Assembly: GCA_027488375.1 (NCBI GenBank)
Contig: JAIYBW010000004.1
Location: 496,001 to 560,000, forward strand
Direction: 5' to 3'
Length of the DNA: 64,000 nucleotides
Origin: Pseudomonadota bacterium
GTDB taxonomy: Bacteria > Bdellovibrionota > Bacteriovoracia > Bacteriovoracales > Bacteriovoracaceae
The position numbers and the translations under genes are program-made. This document shows positions 32,691 through 41,825 of the stretch, piece by piece. Position 1 is the first letter of the stretch; every line of letters begins with the position of its first letter. A model generated the notes under the pieces. It was not told the origin of the DNA and ran no database searches. It worked only from the letters and a program-made list of their open reading frames with translations.

Positions 32691-33548
32691 ATGAAAGCAA
32701 TACTTGCACTTAGCCTTATTTTTGCATCTTTAGAAGCTTTTGCTCTACCTGAAGGTCAGTTTGATGCTCTCAACACCTCAATAAAAAATCTCTCCATTGG
32801 TGATTCTAAAAATTATGATTTTGAAGGTATTGTTAAACTTTCAAATTGTTCGGGTTCCCTGATCATTTTTAATGGAATGCCAATGACTGCAAAAGCCGTA
32901 GTTATGACTAATGGTCATTGTATTCAAAAACCTGGTGGCTATTTAAATCCTGGAGAAGTTTGGATCAACCGTTCTATCAATCGTGATATGAAACTCTACG
33001 ATGGAAAGATGAAACTATTTCCCATCAAAGCGACTAAGATTCTTTACGCAACAATGACTGATACTGATGTCGCCTACTATGAATTAGATCAGACCTACAA
33101 TGACATTTTAAATTCAACTAAAGTTAGCCCTTTCATTCTTGATTCCGTACGCCCATCACTGGCCCAACCGATAGAAATTATCTCTGGTTATTGGGATCGT
33201 GGTTACTCATGTGAAATTGATAACTTCATTTTTAAGATGAAAGAAGGACAATGGACCTGGACAGACTCAATTCGCTATACAGCAGGATGTGATACGATTG
33301 GAGGGACATCAGGCTCACCAATCATTGCCAAAGGTGAAAAAAGAGTGATTGGTATTAACAATACTTCGAATGAAAAAGGTGAACGTTGTTCAGTCAACAA
33401 TCCTTGTGAAGTTTCTGAAAATGGAGACGTCTTTTCTCAACAAGGAATTCGTTATGGTCAGCAAACTTATCCCATCTATAGCTGCTTAACGCCTGATTTT
33501 AAAATTAATCTAAAGACACCTGGTTGCGAACTTCCTAAGGGTAAATAA
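32691..33548 (+). CDS. Secreted trypsin-like serine protease
   Basis: A 285-residue exported protease. ATG 32691 is chosen over ATG 32667 because AGGGGGA stands 6 nt upstream and the product starts with a signal peptide (MKAILALSLIFASLEAFA). The triad is His in VMTNGHCIQ, Asp in MTDTDVAYYEL and Ser in GGTSGSPIIAKG. Cysteines in LSNCSGS, SCEID, AGCD and NPCEV probably form disulfides in the periplasm or outside. It is only distantly similar to the protease at 832. The stop codon overlaps the next start (TAATG), so the sporulation-control-like protein that follows is co-made. Confidence 0.87.
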   Translation: MKAILALSLIFASLEAFALPEGQFDALNTSIKNLSIGDSKNYDFEGIVKLSNCSGSLIIFNGMPMTAKAVVMTNGHCIQKPGGYLNPGEVWINRSINRDMKLYDGKMKLFPIKATKILYATMTDTDVAYYELDQTYNDILNSTKVSPFILDSVRPSLAQPIEIISGYWDRGYSCEIDNFIFKMKEGQWTWTDSIRYTAGCDTIGGTSGSPIIAKGEKRVIGINNTSNEKGERCSVNNPCEVSENGDVFSQQGIRYGQQTYPIYSCLTPDFKINLKTPGCELPKGK

Positions 33549-34294
33549 TGAGAGGTACTTTTTTCAATAAACCACTTGAATGGAATCTTGAAACGGAGAA
33601 AGAATCTTGGTTTCAAGGAGATTTTATTAAAGGAAGCTTACGCTTAAAGAACACAGGCAAGGATTCAATAACAATTGAAAATGCTGGCGTGGCCCTCGCA
33701 CATGCAGAGATCAAAAAAGTCCATGCAAGAGCTGAAGGTGCACTCAAAACAAAAGAGCATGTCTCTTTCCCAAATCTGAACTTATCTTCAGGGGAGTCTC
33801 AAGAGCTTCAATTCAATTTTCAACTTGATCCAAATTGCCCTATCACTGATAAGAAAGCGAGTTGCTTTTTAAGCTATGGTCTGGGGTGCGCAGAAACCCA
33901 TCTCATGCTAAAAATTGAACCTAAAATTCTCTTTGGAAAAGTCGTTGGTCTTCTTGATACTTTTCATCGTTTTAAATTAAAAGAATTCAAAGCGGCCAAG
34001 ACTGGTGTTGAGTACAAACTCATACCGCCGACATCGAGAGATATGGCGAACCTAGAATCCTTGAACTTAGTTTTTTCTATGACAGGTGAAAATCTTCAGA
34101 TGGATTATGACTTTCAGGTGAGAAAGCTTGATACGGACTCTCCTACAACCAAAGTCAGTAAAGTGGGAATTAAAATCCAAAAGATTCTCTCGCCTAAAGA
34201 ATATTCTCTAGGCAAAGAGATGATTAATCAGGATGCTATCCTTAAATCTTTGGAAACAGCGATCAGTGAAGTTAAGCTAAAATCAGTATTTTAA
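33548..34294 (+). CDS. Arrestin-fold (SpoOM-like) cytoplasmic protein
   Basis: A 248-residue protein without a signal peptide. The N-terminus (WFQGDFIKGSLRLKNTGKDSITIENAGVALAHAE) has the G-x-L-x-x-x-N pattern of arrestin-like beta-sandwiches such as Spo0M. A second sandwich seems to lie at about 110-220. Five Cys in the middle (NCPITDKKASCFLSYGLGC) could bind metal or form disulfides. The function is unknown. Start and stop of the upstream protease overlap by one base, so translation is coupled. A role as regulator or inhibitor of that protease is conceivable, though the two proteins would be in different compartments. Confidence 0.6.
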   Translation: MRGTFFNKPLEWNLETEKESWFQGDFIKGSLRLKNTGKDSITIENAGVALAHAEIKKVHARAEGALKTKEHVSFPNLNLSSGESQELQFNFQLDPNCPITDKKASCFLSYGLGCAETHLMLKIEPKILFGKVVGLLDTFHRFKLKEFKAAKTGVEYKLIPPTSRDMANLESLNLVFSMTGENLQMDYDFQVRKLDTDSPTTKVSKVGIKIQKILSPKEYSLGKEMINQDAILKSLETAISEVKLKSVF

Positions 34295-34297
34295 GAT

Positions 34298-35467
34298 TTA
34301 GCGCTTCACTGGTTTATAGATTTGATTAAGCCCTTCTAGCGGAAAACGACCGTCTCTAAATTTTTTATTTTTGGTCATCATCCACAACATGTCTGGACGG
34401 GCCTCAGAGATCCAACTTCCCCCTACGATCTCATCTTGAGAATTTAAATCGAGGATATATTCATATTTTCGTGCTGAAGTTAATTGTGCAGGAGTTCCAG
34501 AAACTGGATTTTTTGAAACGAAACTCAGAACACCTTCCGCAGCAGCCTCTGGAGTATAGAACTCAAGTTCATCTCCATACTTCATGATTGTGATCACTCT
34601 TATTTTTCTTTCAACGCCGTCTCGGAAATCAGTTGGATTAAGGGGATGCTCCTCATGAAAGCTAGATTCATATCCAACGATTGGTTGATTCCAGACATCA
34701 TTAAAGCGATCTACATCGGCCACAAAGCCCTTTGAATAGATACCGATCATATTTGAGAGCACAATATGAAAAGCTCCGGCATTGACGTCAGCGCACTCCG
34801 AACGATTGGCAAGATGTGGAGGTGGAAGAGAAGTTTCGCCATCCTCTAAGAAGGCTTCACCAGGAACTTTTCCCTCTACCCCACAGCGATCTCCAATTCG
34901 GGCATAGAGGCCTTTAGAATTGAAAGCATCATGCATGGATAAGAGACCTTTGACATCAGATGCACCGAAAGGAACTTTGATACCATCCTTATTAACGACA
35001 ATAGTTTTATCAGGCTCAGGATAATTTGAAGCGGCCTGGGCCCAGCCATGACAGATTCCTTCCCACCATAGATCATCAGGTGAATAGGTTTTAAGTACTT
35101 TTTTTGTCAGAGAGTATTTGTAATCACCTTGAGAGATATCGTAAAGCTCAGCGGGAGAGAGTTCAGAAAGTTGCTGCTGATTCATTTTGAGCAACTCTTC
35201 TTTTTTATAAAGCTTAAATTTAAATGGCTGAGGATTAGGGCTATTCCAGCGATAAGCAATTCCCCCTAAATTTGATGGCCAATAGGTTTCAGACCAACCA
35301 TATCGATGATCTGAAAGTTTGGCTTCAGTTGGTAATTGATTGAGATTTAATTTGAGTGGCCCACCGGCGACGACTTGAAAATAATGAGGATTACTCGAGC
35401 GATCCCATTTTTCTGCATAAAGAGGACCCACTGATAAAATAGAAGCAATTAGGAGAAGACTTCTCAT
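34298..35467 (-). CDS. Secreted transglutaminase-elicitor-like protein
   Basis: A 389-residue exported protein. A signal peptide (MRSLLLIASILSVGPLYA) precedes a domain resembling the transglutaminase elicitor family (GP42-type, Pfam TGase_elicitor) that bacteria share with oomycetes. The nucleophile Cys lies in WWEGICHGWAQAA (near residue 138), a His in NAGAFHIVLSNMIG and further acidic residues in FVADVDRFNDVWNQPI. It should crosslink or deamidate Gln side chains, or act as a peptidase. Secretion suggests a target outside the cytoplasm. The gene is alone, with its end 3 bp from the convergent arrestin-like gene. The family call is from motifs and memory. Confidence 0.75.
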   Translation of the reverse strand: MRSLLLIASILSVGPLYAEKWDRSSNPHYFQVVAGGPLKLNLNQLPTEAKLSDHRYGWSETYWPSNLGGIAYRWNSPNPQPFKFKLYKKEELLKMNQQQLSELSPAELYDISQGDYKYSLTKKVLKTYSPDDLWWEGICHGWAQAASNYPEPDKTIVVNKDGIKVPFGASDVKGLLSMHDAFNSKGLYARIGDRCGVEGKVPGEAFLEDGETSLPPPHLANRSECADVNAGAFHIVLSNMIGIYSKGFVADVDRFNDVWNQPIVGYESSFHEEHPLNPTDFRDGVERKIRVITIMKYGDELEFYTPEAAAEGVLSFVSKNPVSGTPAQLTSARKYEYILDLNSQDEIVGGSWISEARPDMLWMMTKNKKFRDGRFPLEGLNQIYKPVKR

Positions 35468-35584
35468 AAGCTATTCCTTTGGCAAACTCATGGGCGATTT
35501 ATAGCATGAGGTCTGACTTCAAAAAAGCTAACTTGAAGAAATTACACATCGCACAAGCGATGCTAAGAATCTGATTTTATTGAA

Positions 35585-37171
35585 CTACTCAAAGCCCAGG
35601 AAATGATCATAGGTGCACTCTTCATCTCTTACACCCCTCTCTTCAATTGAAATCACTCTATTAGCAATGGTCTGAATAAATTCATGATCGTGAGAAGTAA
35701 AAAGAACAGTTCCCTTAAAATCAATAATCCCTTCATTCACTGCAGTTATTGTTTCTAGGTCGAGGTGGTTTGTTGGATTATCGAGGACCAGTACATTTGA
35801 ACCAGAAAGCATCATTTTAGAAAGCATGCATCTGACTTTTTCACCACCTGATAAAACATTACATTTTTTAAGGGCCTCTTCTCCAGAGAAAAGCATTCGT
35901 CCCAAAAAACCTCTCAAAAAAGTCTCTGTTTGATCTTTAGAGTACTGACGAAGCCAATTAATAAGATCTAATGAAGCATCTTTGAAAAAAGCAGAATTAT
36001 CATTAGGTAGATAAGCTCTAGATGTTGTAACACCCCAATCAAAAGAACCAGAGTCAGGTTTTAACTCCCCCATGAGAACTTTAAAAAGTGTTGAAGTCAC
36101 AACTTCAGACTTTGCTAAGAAGACAACCTTCTGACCTTTTTTAATAGTAAAAGAAGCGTTGTTAATAATTTTAACGCCCTCAAGACTCACAGTGAGGCCA
36201 TCAACTTTTAAAAGATTATCTCCCGCTTCACGATCGGCCTTAAATCCAACATAAGGATATTTTCGACTCGAAGGTTGGATATCTTCAAGAGTCAATTTGT
36301 CCAACATCTTCTTTCGAGAAGTTGCCTGAGAAGACTTGGAGGCATTCGCAGAAAATCGCTGAATAAACTCTTTAAGTTCTTTCATCTTGTCTTCTACTTT
36401 TTTATTCTGATCAGACATCATCCTTTGAGCAAGTTGAGATGACTTATACCAAAAATCATAGTTTCCAACATAAAGTTTAATTTTAGTAAAATCAATATCA
36501 CAAATATGAGTACAAACTTTATTTAAAAAATGTCGGTCGTGGGAAACGACCAGGACTGTCGTATCTTGCTGATCCATGATGAAATTTTCTAACCACTGAA
36601 TTGCTTTTAAGTCTAAGTCATTGGTCGGTTCATCTAAGAGAAGAATTTCTGGTTTACCAAAAAGCGCCTGGGCCAGAAGAACCTTAACTTTTTCTCCCCC
36701 AGTTAATTCCTTCATTTTCTTTTGGTGAAGATCTTCTTTGATACCAAGACCTGCAAGTAAAGAAGCCGCATTCGCTTCTGCTTCCCATCCATTCATTTCT
36801 GCAAAGAGAGACTCTAGCTCTGCTGTGCGCTCGCCATCAGCATCAGAAAAATCCTCTTTGGCATAAAGAGCATCTTTCTCTTTCATAATGGCCACGAGAC
36901 GCGAATGACCTAAAATAACTGTGGTTAAAACAATCTCTTCTTCAAAGGCAAAATGGTTTTGCTTCAAGACGGCCAGACGCTCTCCAGGTGTGATTTCAAC
37001 TCGGCCAGCAGTAGGTTGAATTTCTCCACAGAGAATTTTAAGAAAAGTTGATTTTCCAGCCCCATTGGCCCCAATAATGCCATAACAGTTTCCAGGGGTG
37101 AATTTGAGGTTAACATCATCGAAAAGTGTTCTTCCGCCAAACTGAAGTCTTAGGTCATGGGCCGCTAGCAT
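35585..37171 (-). CDS. ABC-F family ATPase, YbiT type
   Basis: A 528-residue cytoplasmic protein with two ABC domains and no membrane part, of the ribosome-associated ABC-F class. Domain 1 (about 1-230) has GANGAGKST, LTGGEKVKV and LLLDEPTNDLDL. A linker of the ABC-F type spans about 240-300. Domain 2 has a strongly altered Walker A, FLAKSEVVTSTLFK, yet keeps LSGGEKVRCML and LVLDNPTNHLDL. The N-terminal sequence and length match the YbiT-like group, in which I recall non-canonical second P-loops. It probably acts on stalled or special ribosomes. It is distinct from the Uup protein at 37944. Confidence 0.88.
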   Translation of the reverse strand: MLAAHDLRLQFGGRTLFDDVNLKFTPGNCYGIIGANGAGKSTFLKILCGEIQPTAGRVEITPGERLAVLKQNHFAFEEEIVLTTVILGHSRLVAIMKEKDALYAKEDFSDADGERTAELESLFAEMNGWEAEANAASLLAGLGIKEDLHQKKMKELTGGEKVKVLLAQALFGKPEILLLDEPTNDLDLKAIQWLENFIMDQQDTTVLVVSHDRHFLNKVCTHICDIDFTKIKLYVGNYDFWYKSSQLAQRMMSDQNKKVEDKMKELKEFIQRFSANASKSSQATSRKKMLDKLTLEDIQPSSRKYPYVGFKADREAGDNLLKVDGLTVSLEGVKIINNASFTIKKGQKVVFLAKSEVVTSTLFKVLMGELKPDSGSFDWGVTTSRAYLPNDNSAFFKDASLDLINWLRQYSKDQTETFLRGFLGRMLFSGEEALKKCNVLSGGEKVRCMLSKMMLSGSNVLVLDNPTNHLDLETITAVNEGIIDFKGTVLFTSHDHEFIQTIANRVISIEERGVRDEECTYDHFLGFE

Positions 37172-37242
37172 AAATGTCCTTGATAAATTTGGCCCACCAT
37201 AGCAAAAACGCCATGAAAAGTCTTGTTTAAATAAGGAGGAAA

Positions 37243-37860
37243 CTAAAGAGAAATCGAGAATTTAGCTTGTGAACGATTAAGATATTGAACAGAGTCTACA
37301 TAATCTTTATGGATTGATTCAACCTGGGAGAAGTGTTCCCCAAAAATCTCTCTAAGATTTTCTTTATGAGACTGATCAAATTCAGTTAGTTCAGACTCAG
37401 AATCTGATGAGTCCCCATGGGTGGAGATACTCTTGTCAGAAAATTCCACTTTCTCTAAATACTTCTTTTTTTCCTCAAGATAAGCAGTGAACATCTCCTC
37501 TGCTTTATCAGGATCAATCCCAACGAGGAACTCTTTTAATTGAGTTTTCCAACCCGCCTCAATATCTTCCCAAGGTAGTTGAGTCACATCTTCATCATAG
37601 CTTTCATCTTCTTCAGAAAAATCTGATTCATTCATCACTTCACTCTCATTCAAAGCGATATTCTCTTGAGAAGATTCAACTAATTGTGTTGCGGGTTGAG
37701 TATCTTGAATATTTTGAATGGATTTTTTTGGTGCAATAGCTGGAGAACGAACTGCAGACTGCTTGAGATTAATTGAGTCTTCTTCAACAACCGTGTTCTT
37801 TCGACTTTGATAGTGAAAATAAAGACAAAGAACAAAGATAATAAGAAGTCCGTTTCTCAT
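37243..37860 (-). CDS. Membrane-anchored acidic hypothetical protein
   Basis: A 205-residue protein. One N-terminal membrane helix (MRNGLLIIFVLCLYFHYQSR) is followed by a mainly acidic, low-complexity region (ESSQENIALNESEVMNESDFSEEDESYDED). The C-terminal half is helical (KTQLKEFLVGIDPDKAEEMFTAYLEEKKKYLEK, then HKENLREIFGEHFSQVESI) and could be a binding domain. No family is recognised. The topology suggests export of the C-terminal part. It sits between the two ABC-F genes, with no operon link visible. Confidence 0.6.
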   Translation of the reverse strand: MRNGLLIIFVLCLYFHYQSRKNTVVEEDSINLKQSAVRSPAIAPKKSIQNIQDTQPATQLVESSQENIALNESEVMNESDFSEEDESYDEDVTQLPWEDIEAGWKTQLKEFLVGIDPDKAEEMFTAYLEEKKKYLEKVEFSDKSISTHGDSSDSESELTEFDQSHKENLREIFGEHFSQVESIHKDYVDSVQYLNRSQAKFSISL

Positions 37861-37943
37861 CCTTTAATTCTAAGAGAAATCTTAATGTACAAGAATCTGG
37901 GAAAAATTGACCACTAGAGTATAGCGGCAATTTTTTCCCTTTT

Positions 37944-39839
37944 TTAGAGTTTAGCCTCTAATTCGGCCCACTCATTAAAAAGCTTCTCTAGCTTGGCCTC
38001 ATTTAGACCTAATTTTGATTGTAAATCCGACAATTCAGAGACTTTTGCCGAGACCATTTGATCATTAAGTGAAGCGATTAGGAGTTCAAGATTATCAATT
38101 TCTTTTTGGATTTCTTGGTACCGATTGCGCTCTTTATTGGTCATTTTATCTTTTGGAGCTTCAATCTTTTTTTCAATAACAGGAGTTTTCTTTTTTAGTT
38201 CTTCCTCAAGATGGATCGCCTCTAAAAACATTTCCGCTTGAGAAAAACCTGCTTCAAAATTTTCTAATTGTCCTTCATGTAAGACCCAGCACTTATCAGT
38301 CACGTTATTAATGAATGAGCGGTCATGGCCTACAATAATGAGGGCCCCTTCATAACTTCGCAGCTCTTCTTCTAAAATACCAATTGTTTCTAGATCTAGA
38401 TCATTGGTAGGCTCATCAAAAATCCAAATATCACGAGCATGCTTCATGAACTGAGCTAATTGTAGTCTATTTTTTTCTCCACCAGAGAAAGTGTGAATCG
38501 GTCGTTTAATCTCATCCGAACTAAAAAGAAAATTTTCTAGATAACTGGCCACATGTCTTTTATCACCAGTATTAGAGATCACATAATCAATACCCTCACC
38601 TATCATTGTCCAAGGGGTTTCATGATCTTTAAGAGCTTCTCTTTTTTGAGAAAAATAGCCTACATCCAAATTATCTAAACGCTTAACTTTACCAGAAGTT
38701 TGATCTAGTTCTCCTAAAAGAATTTTAAGGAGTGAGCTTTTTCCAACACCATTGCGTCCCATAAGGGCAATTTTATCGCCTTTCGCGATTGAAAAATTTA
38801 AACTATCAAATAAAGTACGGGAACCAAATTGAAGCTTTAAATCTTCAGCCGAAATAAGAATTTTAGATTTGCGACCCGATGACTTGAGATCAAGACTGAC
38901 TGATTTATGGGCCTGGGCCTTGAGGTCCTGGATCGTTTTATTAAGGGTTGAATAATCCTCGATACGTTTTTTAGATTTAGTTCGACGGGCCTGAACACCT
39001 CGACGAATCCAAGCAGTTTCTCGACGATTCATATTATTCAATCGATCGAGCTCTTTTTCACGGCGTAGCTGATCCTCTTGGAGAAATTGTAAATAAGCCT
39101 CATAGGTTCCTTGGAAGCTACGTAACTTACCACGCTGAATATGGATAATTCGATCAACGACATTATTCAAAAGACTCCGATCATGGGAAATGATCATAAA
39201 TGTTTTTCTTGAGCCTTGCAGCTCTTCTTCAAAATCTTGGATTGTTTCAAGATCAAGATGGTTTGTTGGCTCATCCCAGAGGATAAGTTCTTGTGGAGCA
39301 GAAAGGCCCAGACTGAGAGCAACTTTTCTCTGCTCTCCTCCAGAAAGAGAACTCATAGGACGTTCATAATTTTCTAGTCCGAAATATTTTAGATAACTTA
39401 AATACTGAGCATGAATTTTATCCTCACCCAATTTATGAAGTTCATCATAAATTTTACTTTGCTCATTAATGAGCTTATCAAAATCACCTTCTCCTAATCC
39501 AAGTAATTCATTTATTTTATCTAAACGTCGTTTTAAAACTTTCATTTCAGGATGGAATTCGAAAAAATAATTTTCAACATCCCAGTCGCTTAAATTGGTG
39601 AGTTCTTGGGGAACGTAGAAATAAGTAAAATCTTTATTTTTATCATAAATAAAAGGTGGGACAGTTGTATCTGGACTCGCCAATCCTGCAATGACTTTAA
39701 ATAAAGATGATTTTCCATGACCATTGAGACCGAGCACACCTATTTTATCACCTTGATTGAGCGTGAAAGTGACATCTTGGAAGATGGTTTTATGGGGATA
39801 AGACAAGCTTAAATTTTGTAACGTGAGTAATGTAGTCAT
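37944..39839 (-). CDS. uup: ABC-F family ATPase Uup
   Basis: A 631-residue tandem ABC protein of the Uup group. Domain 1 has GLNGHGKSSLFK, LSGGEQRKV and LWDEPTNHLDLE. The linker has NMNRRETAWIRRGVQARRTKSK, which is diagnostic of Uup. Domain 2 has GRNGVGKSSLLK, FSGGEKNRL and FDEPTNDLDLE. The C-terminal coiled coil, about residues 555-631 (TNKERNRYQEIQKEIDNLELLIASL), is the DNA-binding domain of Uup. Uup acts on stalled or colliding ribosomes and on branched DNA intermediates. The start has no Shine-Dalgarno sequence but has TAAAAT 6 nt before the ATG, so its transcript may be leaderless. Confidence 0.92.
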   Translation of the reverse strand: MTTLLTLQNLSLSYPHKTIFQDVTFTLNQGDKIGVLGLNGHGKSSLFKVIAGLASPDTTVPPFIYDKNKDFTYFYVPQELTNLSDWDVENYFFEFHPEMKVLKRRLDKINELLGLGEGDFDKLINEQSKIYDELHKLGEDKIHAQYLSYLKYFGLENYERPMSSLSGGEQRKVALSLGLSAPQELILWDEPTNHLDLETIQDFEEELQGSRKTFMIISHDRSLLNNVVDRIIHIQRGKLRSFQGTYEAYLQFLQEDQLRREKELDRLNNMNRRETAWIRRGVQARRTKSKKRIEDYSTLNKTIQDLKAQAHKSVSLDLKSSGRKSKILISAEDLKLQFGSRTLFDSLNFSIAKGDKIALMGRNGVGKSSLLKILLGELDQTSGKVKRLDNLDVGYFSQKREALKDHETPWTMIGEGIDYVISNTGDKRHVASYLENFLFSSDEIKRPIHTFSGGEKNRLQLAQFMKHARDIWIFDEPTNDLDLETIGILEEELRSYEGALIIVGHDRSFINNVTDKCWVLHEGQLENFEAGFSQAEMFLEAIHLEEELKKKTPVIEKKIEAPKDKMTNKERNRYQEIQKEIDNLELLIASLNDQMVSAKVSELSDLQSKLGLNEAKLEKLFNEWAELEAKL

Positions 39840-39884
39840 GAGGTGATTTTAGAGGAGTATCAATGAAAATCCAACTAGAGACTG

Positions 39885-41753
39885 CTAGACTCTAGTATTA
39901 TTATTTCTCTGCTCTTTGCCAAAGAGATCATTCATGACATCAAACATTTTGGCCTTAGAGAGATAATTTTTGATGAAATTTCGATTTTCAGGTTTGTACC
40001 AAAAAAAGAAGGTTCGTTGCTTGGTTTTATCATCCAATGAAATGGCCGTATTAACTTTTTTAAGAGTGTAAGGATGGTAGCCTGAATAGTAAATCTCAGT
40101 GGCCACAGTCATAGGTGTTGGAGTGAAATCTTGAACTTGTTCAAGCTTATAACCCAAGGCCTTAGTCTTTGCCGCAAGTTTCGCCATATCTTCTGGAGTA
40201 CAACCAGGATGTGAAGAAATGAAATATGGTATGATTTCCTGCTTAATGCCTTTTTTCCTGCTGACCTCTTCAAACTTCGTTTTAAATTTGTAGAAAAATT
40301 CAAAGCTTGGCTTTCTCATGAGTTTGAGAACTTCATCCTCAGTGTGTTCAGGGGCAACTTTTAGGCGACCAGAGACATGATGAGTAATGAGTTGCTCTAC
40401 ATATTTTTCATCTTCTTTAGGATGAGTCGATCTTGGGTCAAACATGAGATCATAACGAAGTCCTGAGCTCACAAAAGCTTTTTTCACATCTTTGTGGCGC
40501 GAAACTTCCTGATAGAGTTCGGTCATTTTTTCTGGATTTGTGTCAAGATTTTTACAAATCTGCGGAAAAATACAAGAAGGGGCCGCACACTTATCACAAA
40601 GATCTTGGTCAATCCCCTTCATCTGATACATATTGGCCGATGGCCCACCCAAGTCTGAAATGTAGCCTTTGTAATCAGGCATTTTGACGACCTGATCAAG
40701 CTCACGCATGATGCTCTCTTTGGATCTTGAGGCAATCATTTTACCTTGATGGGCAGATATCGTACAAAAGCTACAACCTCCAAAACATCCCCTATGGGTA
40801 TTGATAGAAAATTTGATCATATCAAAGGCAGCTATCGGGCCTCGCTCTTTATATTTTGGATGAGGAAGTCTTGTATAAGGAAGATCAAAAGAGGCATCAA
40901 TCTCTTTTTCTGTCATCGTCTGAAAAGGAGGATTGATCACAAGTATTTTATCGTCAACTTTTTGAATGAGTCGCTTAGCGAACTGCTTATTACTTTCAAC
41001 TTCAACATGCATAAAATTTTTAGCATAAGCTTTTTTATCGGCGAGACAATCTTCATGGGAAGTTAACTCTAAAGTATCCCAATTCTTATTTTTTGGAATC
41101 TCCTCTTCAGAAGAGGCCAGGAAGGCTGTTTGAGGAATAGTCTTGAGTGAAGAAAATGGTAAACCTTTAACAAGATATTTAACAACATCCCGAATAGGCT
41201 GTTCTCCCATACCGTAAACAAGGAGATCGGCCCCAGATGAAGTCAGAATATTGGGCATCAGACGATCTTCCCAAAAATCATAATGAGTGACTCTTCTCAA
41301 AGAAGCTTCAATACCACCAATGATGACAGGAACATCAGGATACAAGCTCTTCACAATCTGGGAGTAGACGGTAGTCGCATAATCTGGTCTAAAATCTGGG
41401 GACCCACCTGGCGTATAAGCATCGTTGGAGCGAAGTCTTTTACCAGCGGTGTACTTATTGACCATGGAATCCATATTGCCGGAAGTAATACCAAAGAAAT
41501 ATTTTGGCTTACCAAATTTTTTGAAATCTCTTAAATCATCTCTCCAGTTTGGTTGGGCAATGATGGCCACTTTCAAACCTAAAGATTCAAAAATACGCCC
41601 CATAACGGCTGCCCCAAATGCAGGGTGATCAACGTAGGCATCACCAGTAATCAGAACCACATCAAGCTCATCCCAGCCGCGTTTTTTCGCTTCTTTCAAA
41701 GTCGTAGGGAGCCATGCCGTAATGGGTAATGAATCGGGGTTTATTTTTTCCAT
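39885..41753 (-). CDS. ygiQ: YgiQ-family radical SAM protein
   Basis: A 622-residue radical SAM protein of the YgiQ family. The N-terminal cobalamin-binding-like (B12-BD/Rossmann) region spans about 1-260, with LITGDAYVDHPAFGAA and ITSGNMDSMVNKYTAGKRLR. The radical SAM motif is HRGCFGGCSFCTISAHQG near 315. A C-terminal DUF3362-type part contains KVAPEHTEDEVLKLMRKPS. The reaction is not established for the family. Its Cys-rich segment CDKCAAPSCIFPQIC could carry a second iron-sulfur cluster. It is transcribed alone, with no clear ribosome site. Confidence 0.93.
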   Translation of the reverse strand: MEKINPDSLPITAWLPTTLKEAKKRGWDELDVVLITGDAYVDHPAFGAAVMGRIFESLGLKVAIIAQPNWRDDLRDFKKFGKPKYFFGITSGNMDSMVNKYTAGKRLRSNDAYTPGGSPDFRPDYATTVYSQIVKSLYPDVPVIIGGIEASLRRVTHYDFWEDRLMPNILTSSGADLLVYGMGEQPIRDVVKYLVKGLPFSSLKTIPQTAFLASSEEEIPKNKNWDTLELTSHEDCLADKKAYAKNFMHVEVESNKQFAKRLIQKVDDKILVINPPFQTMTEKEIDASFDLPYTRLPHPKYKERGPIAAFDMIKFSINTHRGCFGGCSFCTISAHQGKMIASRSKESIMRELDQVVKMPDYKGYISDLGGPSANMYQMKGIDQDLCDKCAAPSCIFPQICKNLDTNPEKMTELYQEVSRHKDVKKAFVSSGLRYDLMFDPRSTHPKEDEKYVEQLITHHVSGRLKVAPEHTEDEVLKLMRKPSFEFFYKFKTKFEEVSRKKGIKQEIIPYFISSHPGCTPEDMAKLAAKTKALGYKLEQVQDFTPTPMTVATEIYYSGYHPYTLKKVNTAISLDDKTKQRTFFFWYKPENRNFIKNYLSKAKMFDVMNDLFGKEQRNNNTRV

Positions 41754-41825
41754 AGGGCTCTTCTACCCTAGTTTCAAAAATAAAAATAGCTTATAGGTAG
41801 TCTTTACAGGGACTTAAAAAATAAC

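Noticed and set aside
41425..41628. Plus-strand frames in the ygiQ gene
   Set aside because: They are antisense shadows without initiation signals.
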